From: Caldithrix sp.
GTDB taxonomy: Bacteria > KSB1 > UBA2214 > DYKH01
Assembly (NCBI GenBank): GCA_020722685.1
Contig: DYKH01000232.1
Span: 1 to 7,187, forward strand
Reading direction: 5' to 3'
DNA: 7,187 bases
Part shown: piece after piece, positions 1 to 7,149 of the stretch
Layout: every line of letters begins with the position of its first letter
How positions within the stretch are numbered: the stretch's first letter is position 1
Made by a program: the position numbers and the translations under genes
Notes under the pieces: model-generated
The model's database searches: none
What the model was told of the DNA's origin: nothing
What the model saw: only the letters and a program-made list of their open reading frames with translations

Positions 1-910
1 GGAGGGCGTGCGCGCGGACTACTGGGATCAGCTCGACGAGGAGCAGCAGGAAGATATCAAGAAGCGCCTGGACGCGGCGCGCAAGGCCGCGCTGGAGGCG
101 CTGGGCCCCGCTTACACCGTTGCCCTTCGGGTGCGCGGGCAAGAACTAGAGCTCTGCGCGCTGTCGGATGCGCGCCGGAGCTTGCAGGAACACCTGGGCT
201 ACGTGTGGACCACGCTCGTCGAGGACGAGGAGTGGATTCTTCGGCGCGTCGGTTCGGTGATGCTCGAGAGCACGGGTCTCATCCCGAAGGAAGGGGGACT
301 GCGCCTGAAGGATGCCGTGGAGGCTTTCCTGCGGTTCACGGACAAGCCCATGGTCGCGGCCAAGGAGGCGGTAACCGCAGGGCTCGCCCAAGCCTGCGTT
401 GATGGACTGGTGGGCGTCGGTCGGGGCGGAAGCCTCACGACGCTTCAGACCCGCTACTGCAAGCAGTCGGTGTCGCTCGATCCGAGCGAGGACGGCGTCT
501 GGATCATCCCGGCATTCGCGCCGGAGCCGGCGAAGGCCCCAGCAGGCGAGGAGGCCGCTGGAGTTGGGGTCGGTGCTGGCGAATCAGGTGGCGCCGGCAC
601 AACGGGCGCCGGCACGACCGCCGGCGAACCCTCGGGAACCGCCACGGGAACGAAGCCTGGGGCCAAGGGCACGGTCCGCCGATTCGTCGTCCGCGGTGAC
701 GTTCCGGTCGAGAACTGGGGCGAGCTGTTCCGTTGTTTCGTGGGGCCCGCCGCGCGGATGAATCTGAAAAAGCTCGGGCTCGGCGTGCAGTTCGACATGG
801 TGCTCTCCGAGGACCGGGTACTGAGCGAGAACGACCCCGCGCTCGAGGCGATGAAGGAGGCCGCGCGCCAGCTTGGGCTGCAGTTCGAGATTGTCGAAAC
901 CGGTGATTAG
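1..910 (+). CDS. C-terminal part of a DUF499-like ATPase (5' end outside window)
   Basis: The reading frame is open from the first bases of the window, so the gene is cut by the left edge. The GTG at position 8 is probably an internal valine codon rather than the start. About 302 residues are visible, ending at TAG 908-910. In order they are: an acidic helical stretch (YWDQLDEEQQEDIKKRL); a predicted alpha/beta region; a segment LRLKDAVEAFLRFTDKPM followed by GLAQACVDGLVGVGRG; a Gly/Ala/Thr-rich linker; and a compact end domain with VPVENWGELFRCFVGPAAR. From memory this pattern matches the C-terminal region of large DUF499-type AAA+ ATPases, which sit beside DUF1156 methyltransferases and helicases in suspected anti-phage loci. 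The Walker motifs would lie upstream and are not visible, so ATPase function is inferred. G+C is about two thirds, much higher than in the neighbours. The alternative is an uncharacterised protein with a similar tail. Confidence 0.55.
   Translation, partial: EGVRADYWDQLDEEQQEDIKKRLDAARKAALEALGPAYTVALRVRGQELELCALSDARRSLQEHLGYVWTTLVEDEEWILRRVGSVMLESTGLIPKEGGLRLKDAVEAFLRFTDKPMVAAKEAVTAGLAQACVDGLVGVGRGGSLTTLQTRYCKQSVSLDPSEDGVWIIPAFAPEPAKAPAGEEAAGVGVGAGESGGAGTTGAGTTAGEPSGTATGTKPGAKGTVRRFVVRGDVPVENWGELFRCFVGPAARMNLKKLGLGVQFDMVLSEDRVLSENDPALEAMKEAARQLGLQFEIVETGD
530..664 (+). repeat. Low-complexity Gly/Ala/Thr linker with short direct repeat
   Basis: This in-frame stretch of about 45 codons inside the GC-rich gene encodes almost only Gly, Ala, Thr, Glu, Pro and Val. 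It separates the ordered middle from the final domain that begins near VRRFVVRGDVP. The 11-mer GGCGCCGGCAC occurs twice, at 590-600 and 605-615, which suggests growth by slippage or short duplication. It probably acts as a flexible tether and may vary in length between relatives. Confidence 0.7.
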
Positions 911-924
911 GAGAAGAGGGGTCT

Positions 925-939
925 AACAAAAGCTTTGTT
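925..939. repeat. AT-rich inverted repeat, 6-bp arms
   Basis: AACAAA (925-930) and TTTGTT (934-939) are perfect reverse complements around the 3-base loop AGC, and a further G-U pair is possible outside. The stem is weak and has no T-tract after it, so it is not a good rho-independent terminator. It lies 15 bases after the upstream stop codon, inside the composition junction. Its role is unknown and it could be chance. Confidence 0.35.
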
Positions 940-981
940 GCTAAAGTGATTCTCGAACCATGACAGCCCCAAAATCACCAT

Positions 982-986
982 GAGGA
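982..986 (+). promoter_or_regulatory. Shine-Dalgarno GAGGA of the acyltransferase gene
   Basis: GAGGA ends four bases before the ATG at 991, which supports that start. A second ATG at 980 opens only a four-codon frame that ends across the real start codon, so it is not a better choice. Confidence 0.6.
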
Positions 987-990
987 CACC

Positions 991-2109
991 ATGAACCTTT
1001 CGATCAAAAAAGTCCGAGACAAAAAACAATTGAAGCAGTTCGTGCGTTTTCCCTGGCGGGTCTACAAAAACGATCCGTATTGGGTGCCGCCGCTCATCTC
1101 GGATCAAATGAAATTCTTAGATAAAGAGAGAGGCCCATTCTTCGAGTTTGGCGAAGCAGAGTATTTCATGGCCTTCGATGGCGAGGAGCCGGTCGGCACC
1201 ATTTCCGCGCACGTAAACCACCAGTACGAAAAATATCATGATCAGGAAACCGGCTTTTTCGGCTTTTTCGAGTGCATCAATAATCAACAAGTGGCTGATG
1301 CTCTGCTTGCTGCGGCGCAGGAATGGCTCAAGACCAAGGGCAAGGTCAAGATGCTGGGGCCCATGAGCTTTTGCATCTATGACATCAGCGGCATGTTGTA
1401 CGAAGGATTCGATTCGCGTCCGGTGGTTTTGCTCTCCTACAATCCACCTTATTACAACGATTTGATGACCTGCGCCGGATTCACCAAAGCCATCGATTGG
1501 TACGCTTTTATGGTGCGGCAGGACTCGCAACTCAATCCTGCCCTGATGCGGATCAAAGAACGAGTCATGCGCCAAAAGGACTTAAAGATCGTCCCATTGG
1601 ACATGAAGCGGTTTGAGGAACATGTGCGTATGGTGGGGCGTATCTTTAGCGACGCTTGGATGGAAAACTGGGGACACGTGCCGCTCACGGACAATCAGAT
1701 TAAGCATCTGGCTGCCGAACTCAAGCTGGTTGTTGAGCCGGCGCTGACTTTTTTCGCCTTTGTCGATGGTGAGTGCGTCGGCTTTTCTCTTTCGATCAAA
1801 GACGCGAATCCAGCTTTGCAAAAAGCGAACGGCAGATTGTTTCCTTTCGGCATTTTCAAAATCCTGTTCGCCATGCGGAAGGTTTCCCGGCTTCGCACCA
1901 TCGCCATGGGCGTACTCAAGGAACACCGGCATCGTGGCATCGATATTGCCTTCTATCTGAACACCATTGAAAAAGGTGTAGCAATGGGCTATGTCGAGTC
2001 CGAGTGCTCCATCATTGTCGAGACCAATCAACGAATGATCAAAGCTCTGGAGGACCTGTCCGCCGAACGCTACAAAACCTATCGGTTTTATGAGAAACAG
2101 TTTGTCTGA
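991..2109 (+). CDS. GNAT-type N-acetyltransferase-like protein
   Basis: This is a complete 372-residue cytoplasmic-type protein with no signal peptide or membrane segment. It resembles the roughly 370-380-residue GNAT-like proteins (YghO-like) found in many bacterial phyla, whose substrate is unknown. Visible family features are an N-terminal segment with FPWRVYKNDPYWVPPL, a central block GPMSF (residues 123-127) followed by YEGFDSRPVVLLSYNPPYY, and a C-terminal GNAT-like acetyl-CoA-binding stretch MGVLKEHRHRGID (306-318), where the R/H-R-G pattern corresponds to the pyrophosphate-binding motif A. It closes with VETNQRMIKALEDL and YRFYEK. It would transfer an acyl group from acyl-CoA to an unknown acceptor. 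The ATG at 991 has a good ribosome-binding site. The gene is 85 bases upstream of the outer-membrane protein gene in the same direction, so co-transcription is possible but not shown. Confidence 0.8.
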   Translation: MNLSIKKVRDKKQLKQFVRFPWRVYKNDPYWVPPLISDQMKFLDKERGPFFEFGEAEYFMAFDGEEPVGTISAHVNHQYEKYHDQETGFFGFFECINNQQVADALLAAAQEWLKTKGKVKMLGPMSFCIYDISGMLYEGFDSRPVVLLSYNPPYYNDLMTCAGFTKAIDWYAFMVRQDSQLNPALMRIKERVMRQKDLKIVPLDMKRFEEHVRMVGRIFSDAWMENWGHVPLTDNQIKHLAAELKLVVEPALTFFAFVDGECVGFSLSIKDANPALQKANGRLFPFGIFKILFAMRKVSRLRTIAMGVLKEHRHRGIDIAFYLNTIEKGVAMGYVESECSIIVETNQRMIKALEDLSAERYKTYRFYEKQFV

Positions 2110-2194
2110 GAGTGTCCGAAATAGCCGTGAGACTGCACTTGTTACAGACTACACAGTTCCATAGTTGTTTTGCGTTTTTTTATGTGGTACGAGT
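2110..2194 (+). other. Intergenic gap before the envelope gene cluster
   Basis: This 85-base gap contains TTGTTA (2139-2144) and CATAGT (2160-2165) 15 bases apart, a poor and too closely spaced match to a sigma-70 promoter. A T-rich run follows at about 2165-2181. If the three envelope genes have their own promoter, it should lie here or in the end of the acyltransferase gene. I see no terminator hairpin. Confidence 0.3.
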
Positions 2195-5137
2195 ATGCGA
2201 TTGCGAATAATTCTATTGGTGCTAATGGGATTGGGTGTTCTGCTAAGCAGCCATGAGGCCTTTGGCCAATATTATTTTGGCCGTAATAAAATCCAATACA
2301 ATCGGTTTGATTGGCACATTCTACAAACCACGCACTTTGATATCTATTACTATCCGGAAATGAGGGAGCTGGCCGAAATTGGCGCCGCCTATGCGGAAGA
2401 GTCCTACCTTTATCTGGAAAACAAATTCAATCACAATCTCCTGCAGCGGATTCCTCTCATTTTCTATGCCACCCATGCTCATTTTCAAGAGACGAATACC
2501 ATCCCCTATTTAGTGCCGGAAGGCGTTGGCGGTTTTTTCGAATTTCTCAAAGGCCGAGTAGTAGTGCCGGCGAACGGCTCCATTTCACAATTCAAGCATG
2601 TGTTGCGGCATGAGCTGGTACACGTTTTTACCCACAGTAAAGCGAATCGCGTGCTCAAGGATCACAAGCAACTCAACCACCCGGGATTGCCCTTGTGGTT
2701 CATCGAAGGCTTGGCGGAGTATTGGTCGGAAGGCTGGGACTCACAAGCGGAAATGTTCATCCGCGATGCGATTCTGAATGATTATCTTTTTCCGGTCAGC
2801 CGGATCTATCAGATTTCCGGTTCCTTCCTCATGTACAAAGAAGGCCAATCCGTTCTGAAGTACATCTCAGAGACCTTTGGCGATGAGAAAATCTTGCAGC
2901 TCATCGAAAACATCTGGGTCTCGCGGCAGTTCTCCGACGTGCTCAAATTGACCCTGGGGCTGGACTATAAGGAATTCGATGAGAAGTGGGGCTATTTTCT
3001 TAAGAAAGCCAAATTCCCGCTATTGGAAGACAATGACTCGGCGGAGATGGTCACGCAAAAGATCACCGAGCACGGCATCAACATCAAGCCTGCATGGTAC
3101 CGCAGCGGCGACGAAGAACAGATTGCCTTCATCTCCAATCGAACCGGCTATTCGAATATCTATCTCGAGCCGCTTACCAAAGGAGAAAAGGAACCCAAAG
3201 CAGAGACCTTGGTGGCCGGTGAACGCACCTCCGAGTTTGAATCTTTCCATTTGCTAAGCAGCAACATTGACGCAAACGCTCAGGGTGAGCTGGCGTTTAT
3301 ATCGAAGAGCGGTGAAAACGATTTGCTTTATGTTTATGATATTGAGAACCGCGAGGTCAAGGAGCATTTTCATTTCCAAGATCTCGTCTCCCTCTTTTCT
3401 CCAGCGTGGTCGCCGGATGGGACCAAGATCGCTTTTTCTGGTTTGGCCTTTTCGGGTAAGTGCGACCTGTACGTTTATGATCGCCCCTCACGCTCGCTCA
3501 CGCGCTTGCTGAACGATTTTTATGACGATCGCGATCCCGCTTGGTCGCCCGATGGCAGACTGATCGCCTTTAGCTCGGATCGCGGCGGTACCGGCGAGCA
3601 CGGTTTCTACAATCTGTTTTGCTACGATCTGAACACCGGATTGATCAACTACGTGACCAATGGGGAGTTCAACGACCAATCCCCCTGTTGGTCTCCCGAC
3701 GGTCGATACCTGGCTTTTACCTCTGACCGCAGCGGCACCTTCAATATTTGGATCATCCGCACCAACGGCGCCGCCCAAGAGAACTTGTACGTCAGCACAG
3801 AGACAAATGCGGTCGCCAAGTCAGTTCTGGAAGCCACGCCCATAGCCCGAGCCTACTTTGCTTCCGCATTGATGGAAAAAGCCGATTTGAAGCAGGTGAC
3901 CCGCCTCACCACCGGTGCATTCGATCCGGAATGGACGAAGAAAGGCGATGTGCTGTTCACGGCATTCGAAAAGTTCTCTTTTCAGATTCACCTCATAGAA
4001 AATGTCGAACAACAATATGAGACGGCAAAATTGGTCGAGAACGATCGCTTCGAACCGCAGATGAGTTTATGGTCTTTTAACAAGCTCTCCGGTGCCAATG
4101 AGCCCAAAAGCATCAAGTACAAGCCCAAGTACGATTTGGACGTTGCTCAAAGCCAGATCACGCAGGATCCGATTTTTGGCACCTCCGGCGGCATGCAATT
4201 AGCCATTTCCGATATGCTAGGAAATTATCAGTACTTTTTCCTTCTGTACAACACCGCGCGCACCCGCGATGAATTTTTGGAAAGCTTTAACTTTGCTGTC
4301 TCCCGCGTGGACCTTTCGCATCGCACCAATTTCGCTTTAGGCGCTTATCATTTTGCCGGGCGATTCTACAACCTGTACGACTATTGGTTTTGGGAGCGAC
4401 GCTACGGCGGCTTTGGCGCGCTCAGCTATCCATTGTCGAGATTTCAGCGTGTCGAAGCGAGCCTGAACGTCCGTTCTTCCGATAAGGAATGGTTTTTGAA
4501 CGGCTATCGGCGCAAAGCATTGTTGGTCTCGAACTTTGTCTCCTATGTCAAAGACAACTCGCTGTGGGGACCGTCCGGTCCCATCGACGGCGAGCGCATC
4601 AACGTCACCTTGGGCAATACCATCGACGTTGCCCACGCCAATGTGAATTTCTTGACCACCATTGTCGATTATCGCCGCTATTTCCGCATCAGTACTCAAG
4701 TGGCCCACGCCATTCGTCTGTGGACGCAGATAAACCACGGCAAGGAATCGACGCCATTTTTCATGGGCGGGAGCTGGGATTTGCGCGGCTATCGCTTTTG
4801 GCGCTTGTGGGGAACCAAAGTGGCTTTGATCAGCAATGAAATTCGCTTCCCTTTCATCAATCAGTTCATGGTGAACTTTCCTTTTGGTGGTCTGGCCTTT
4901 AGCTCTATTCGCGGCGCCGCTTTTGTGGATGTCGGCAACGCCTGGGACAAGAACTTGGACAACCTTTTGGGCAGCACAGGATTCGGTATTCGTTTCCTCT
5001 TTGGCGGCGTTCTGGTCCTCCGCTTCGATGTCGGAAGAAAGTTTGTCATCGACGATCCAAACCGGTTCTATCAAGGTCAGCATATTCAATTCGAAAACAG
5101 GTGGTTCACCCAGTTCTTTTTTGGATGGGATTTCTAA
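2195..5137 (+). CDS. Exported metallopeptidase-like / TolB-propeller / Omp85 barrel fusion protein
   Basis: The chosen start is the ATG at 2195, giving 980 residues. The frame also opens at TTG 2165, but only the ATG places a standard signal peptide (MRLR, hydrophobic core, likely cleavage after AFG at about residue 24) at the N-terminus. Neither start has a strong Shine-Dalgarno. Residues about 25-290 resemble a peptidase-MA (gluzincin) domain, with HELVH at 139-143 and WFIEGLAEY following, where Glu171 is the probable third zinc ligand. Residues about 295-600 form a WD40-like (PD40/TolB-type) propeller. Three canonical WSPDG repeats have Trp405, Trp450 and Trp499, and weaker ones lie at Trp301 and Trp580. 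Residues about 640-980 are a beta-barrel of the Omp85/BamA surface-antigen type. SDMLGN (672-677) lies near its start, the L6-loop motif RGY is at 864-866, and the C-terminal residue is Phe, as in many outer-membrane proteins. No POTRA domains are seen. Similar fusions are known from genome annotation as TolB-like or BamA/TamA-family proteins, without a defined function. Likely roles are outer-membrane insertion, secretion or protein quality control. Confidence 0.85.
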   Translation: MRLRIILLVLMGLGVLLSSHEAFGQYYFGRNKIQYNRFDWHILQTTHFDIYYYPEMRELAEIGAAYAEESYLYLENKFNHNLLQRIPLIFYATHAHFQETNTIPYLVPEGVGGFFEFLKGRVVVPANGSISQFKHVLRHELVHVFTHSKANRVLKDHKQLNHPGLPLWFIEGLAEYWSEGWDSQAEMFIRDAILNDYLFPVSRIYQISGSFLMYKEGQSVLKYISETFGDEKILQLIENIWVSRQFSDVLKLTLGLDYKEFDEKWGYFLKKAKFPLLEDNDSAEMVTQKITEHGINIKPAWYRSGDEEQIAFISNRTGYSNIYLEPLTKGEKEPKAETLVAGERTSEFESFHLLSSNIDANAQGELAFISKSGENDLLYVYDIENREVKEHFHFQDLVSLFSPAWSPDGTKIAFSGLAFSGKCDLYVYDRPSRSLTRLLNDFYDDRDPAWSPDGRLIAFSSDRGGTGEHGFYNLFCYDLNTGLINYVTNGEFNDQSPCWSPDGRYLAFTSDRSGTFNIWIIRTNGAAQENLYVSTETNAVAKSVLEATPIARAYFASALMEKADLKQVTRLTTGAFDPEWTKKGDVLFTAFEKFSFQIHLIENVEQQYETAKLVENDRFEPQMSLWSFNKLSGANEPKSIKYKPKYDLDVAQSQITQDPIFGTSGGMQLAISDMLGNYQYFFLLYNTARTRDEFLESFNFAVSRVDLSHRTNFALGAYHFAGRFYNLYDYWFWERRYGGFGALSYPLSRFQRVEASLNVRSSDKEWFLNGYRRKALLVSNFVSYVKDNSLWGPSGPIDGERINVTLGNTIDVAHANVNFLTTIVDYRRYFRISTQVAHAIRLWTQINHGKESTPFFMGGSWDLRGYRFWRLWGTKVALISNEIRFPFINQFMVNFPFGGLAFSSIRGAAFVDVGNAWDKNLDNLLGSTGFGIRFLFGGVLVLRFDVGRKFVIDDPNRFYQGQHIQFENRWFTQFFFGWDF

Positions 5138-5156
5138 CCAATAGACCTATCGCTCC

Positions 5157-6287
5157 ATGCGCAGAATAACTATTCGGTTTTTGCTTTTTGCTATTTCTTT
5201 GAGCGTCGCGGTTTCCTGCAACAAGCTGGTCATTCGGTCCAGTGCCATGCTGGAGAACGCTGTGTGGCCGCAAGAAGGGCAAAATCCGCAACGAACGCGT
5301 TGCACTTCCGAAGCCCTCAGCCTGCCGCTTGATCTGAAATGGAGGTACTCTGCTTCTTCCGCCGTGGGCGCATCGCTGATCGTCGTCAGAGATTTTGTTC
5401 TTCTGGGAACATTGGATGGGAGAATTGAAGGCGTCAAATTAGAATCCGGCGAAAAGCTGGGTCACCTTAAAGTGCGTGGCAATACCGAGTCAACCTGCGC
5501 CTCGGCGGGTAACTCGATCATCGTGGCGAGACGTTTGGGCAAAGAAAGCCTCGAACGGTACGATCTATCCTCCGGGCGGTCTATCTGGAAGATAAAAGCC
5601 GGTAACATCTTTTCCGAACCGTTGATTCTTGACGACCGATTGGTCGTTGCCAGTGTGCAGGGCGAGCTGGCCTGTTATACAATTGCGGATGGAATCGAGA
5701 AATGGCGCATAGCTTTGGGGGTGCAGACGCACGCCACGCCGGCCTTTGCGGATGACCGGATCATTATCGGCGATGATGAGGGTACATTGCATTGCCTGAA
5801 TGTTTTTGGCAAACACATCTGGAAATTCAAGACCGGCAAGGCCATTGCTGCCAGCGGGGCGATTTCTGAAAGCACCGTTTACATTGGCTCGACCGATGGG
5901 GTATTCTATGCCATCGATTTGGAGGATGGTAAAGAGATCTGGCGATTTCAGACAACCGGCAAAATCTATAACGGTGCGGCAGTCGATCAAGAACACGTTG
6001 TTTTTGGCTCCACCGATCACCATATCTATTGTTTGGAAAAAGATTCCGGCGTCGAGGTCTGGTCCTTCGCTGCCGGCAGTGTTATCGGCACTTCTCCGCT
6101 GATAGCTGGTTCGACGGTGTTTTTCGGGGCCTTGGACAAAAATCTGTACGCCCTCAATTTGGCCGACGGAGAAAAGCTCTGGAGCTACGAAGCCAAAGGC
6201 CGCATCCGAACCGCACCGGTTGTTGCGCAAGAAAGGCTCCTGTTCGCCAGCGAGGACAATAAACTTTATTGCTTTGGGATGAAATGA
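5157..6287 (+). CDS. BamB-like PQQ-repeat beta-propeller lipoprotein
   Basis: This 376-residue protein has a lipoprotein-type leader: MRR, a hydrophobic core, then AVSC with Cys21 as the probable lipidated residue. After it come repeats of the PQQ type, roughly D-x-x-x-G-x-x-x-W, seen in DLSSGRSIW, TIADGIEKW, DLEDGKEIW, EKDSGVEVW and NLADGEKLW. With KWRY and HIWKF this gives about seven or eight blades, filling residues 50-376. E. coli BamB has a similar size, is also a lipoprotein and is an eight-bladed propeller that docks on BamA. Lying 19 bases downstream of an Omp85-type gene supports a BamB-like role, but PQQ-repeat proteins are diverse and it could instead be a general envelope scaffold. 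No clear Shine-Dalgarno precedes the ATG at 5157. The next in-frame ATG would remove the signal, so 5157 is kept. Confidence 0.8.
   Translation: MRRITIRFLLFAISLSVAVSCNKLVIRSSAMLENAVWPQEGQNPQRTRCTSEALSLPLDLKWRYSASSAVGASLIVVRDFVLLGTLDGRIEGVKLESGEKLGHLKVRGNTESTCASAGNSIIVARRLGKESLERYDLSSGRSIWKIKAGNIFSEPLILDDRLVVASVQGELACYTIADGIEKWRIALGVQTHATPAFADDRIIIGDDEGTLHCLNVFGKHIWKFKTGKAIAASGAISESTVYIGSTDGVFYAIDLEDGKEIWRFQTTGKIYNGAAVDQEHVVFGSTDHHIYCLEKDSGVEVWSFAAGSVIGTSPLIAGSTVFFGALDKNLYALNLADGEKLWSYEAKGRIRTAPVVAQERLLFASEDNKLYCFGMK
6284..6287 (+). promoter_or_regulatory. ATGA stop/start overlap (translational coupling)
   Basis: The ATG of the PEGA gene (6284-6286) overlaps the TGA of the lipoprotein gene (6285-6287). 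This arrangement commonly couples translation of two genes on one mRNA and fixes the start of the downstream gene. A TTG at 6269 would add only five residues and is less likely. Confidence 0.75.
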
Positions 6288-7120
6288 AATTCGCTCCGCT
6301 CGACCGAGGTCAAGCTCTCAGTCGCATTTTGTTGGTACTGTTCGCAGGGTCCATTCGGGCGCAAGCAGAAAAGCCAGTCGCCGTTGATTCGATGCGGGTG
6401 GAAGCGCGGTTGGAAGTGAATGCGGAATTGTCCGGTTTGAATGTTTTTCTTGACCAAAAGAAAATCGGCCAAACACCGCTCAAGGATTTCCCTATTTCCT
6501 TAGGTGAACATGAGCTCATTGTTACCTCGCCCTTTTGGCCAGCCTGGGACAAGCCCAACTTTCGGATCACATTCGTCGCTGTGGCCGGTGAAAAGCACCA
6601 GTTTTTCGCGCACTTTCTGGAGAGGATTTTGGTAAACTCGATACCTCACGGGGCGCAGGTCTATCTGGATGGTCAGCTCATAGGCGAGACTCCCACAACC
6701 TGCCTGAAGGACACATCCCGCCAACAATTGATCGTGCTCAAGAAGGAAGGCTATGAGCCATTCACGGTTCGATTGGCGGAATTGGCCAAGCCGGCCATAG
6801 TGATTCGGCTGCATGAAGATGCGGAGTGGGCGCAGGCTCAAGAAAAAGCCAAATCCGAGAAGGAAAAGCAACTGAAGCGGCGAAGGCGATTAATGGCAGC
6901 CAGTTTGGGCGTTGCGGCTGTCGCCGGTTTGGCCACCATCCATTTCCACTCGCAAGGGAACGAGGAATATTCGCGCTATCTTTCCACCGCGGTGCCGAAG
7001 CAAATGGAGCTTCACTATGATCAAGCGCAGGAATACGACCGCATCGCCAGCTTAACTTATGCGCTGTTCGAGGCGGGGTTTATTTTGACGGGATATTATT
7101 TTTTGACATCGAGGCCATAA
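6284..7120 (+). CDS. Exported PEGA-domain protein with two C-terminal hydrophobic segments
   Basis: This is a complete 278-residue protein. The N-terminus looks like a signal peptide with a long N-region (about 14 residues), a short core ILLVLFAG and a possible cleavage after IRA or AQA (residue 26 or 28). Two PEGA-type beta domains follow. The first, at about 49-80, contains VFLDQKKIGQTP. The second, at about 115-163, contains IPHGAQVYLDGQLIGETP, a good match to the PEGA consensus. A highly charged Lys/Glu-rich helix (about 170-202) ends in KRRRR. After it come a hydrophobic segment (203-222), a loop with Tyr- and Gln-rich helix character, and a second hydrophobic segment (257-275) at the very end. 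PEGA domains are usually extracytoplasmic and are found in surface-layer and envelope proteins, but their ligands are mostly unknown. Translational overlap with the lipoprotein gene suggests they act together. The exact function is not known. Confidence 0.75.
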   Translation: MKFAPLDRGQALSRILLVLFAGSIRAQAEKPVAVDSMRVEARLEVNAELSGLNVFLDQKKIGQTPLKDFPISLGEHELIVTSPFWPAWDKPNFRITFVAVAGEKHQFFAHFLERILVNSIPHGAQVYLDGQLIGETPTTCLKDTSRQQLIVLKKEGYEPFTVRLAELAKPAIVIRLHEDAEWAQAQEKAKSEKEKQLKRRRRLMAASLGVAAVAGLATIHFHSQGNEEYSRYLSTAVPKQMELHYDQAQEYDRIASLTYALFEAGFILTGYYFLTSRP

Positions 7121-7149
7121 TCGTTGTACTCAGGCTATTGTCTCCATTT

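Larger units (their letters stand above)
911..990. other. Intergenic junction where base composition changes
   Basis: This 80-base spacer lies between the stop of the GC-rich gene and the start of the acyltransferase gene. Composition drops at or just after the stop codon at 910. It contains a small inverted repeat (925-939) and the Shine-Dalgarno of the next gene. I see no convincing promoter and no hairpin followed by a T-run. It could be the edge of an acquired segment or an assembly join. Confidence 0.5.

Noticed and set aside
399..929. Several overlapping open frames on both strands in the GC-rich part.
   Set aside because: High G+C makes stop codons rare in all frames. The products are Arg/Pro/Ser-rich without domains, unlike the frame that ends at 910.
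921..945. GTCTAAC just after a stop codon resembles the RYYYAAC end of an integron attC site.
   Set aside because: No matching GTTRRRY core is found at the expected distance and no long imperfect stem is present. GTTGCTA at 937-943 does not fit the consensus.
976..994. CACCATGA occurs twice (976-983 and 987-994), and the first ATG opens a four-codon frame overlapping the real start.
   Set aside because: The frame encodes only MRTP, has no Shine-Dalgarno and no attenuator-like structure. It is most simply chance or a tiny duplication.
2139..2166. Possible promoter with TTGTTA and CATAGT.
   Set aside because: The -10 match is four of six and the spacing is only 15 bases, so it is not strong enough to call as a promoter.
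4337..5089. Long open frame of 250 codons on the minus strand.
   Set aside because: It lies fully inside the barrel-coding region, has no recognisable domain and is a codon-bias shadow of the + strand gene.
5565..6230. Open frame of 221 codons on the minus strand.
   Set aside because: It is antisense to the PQQ-repeat gene, whose repeats and lipobox are clear. The minus-strand product shows no family features.
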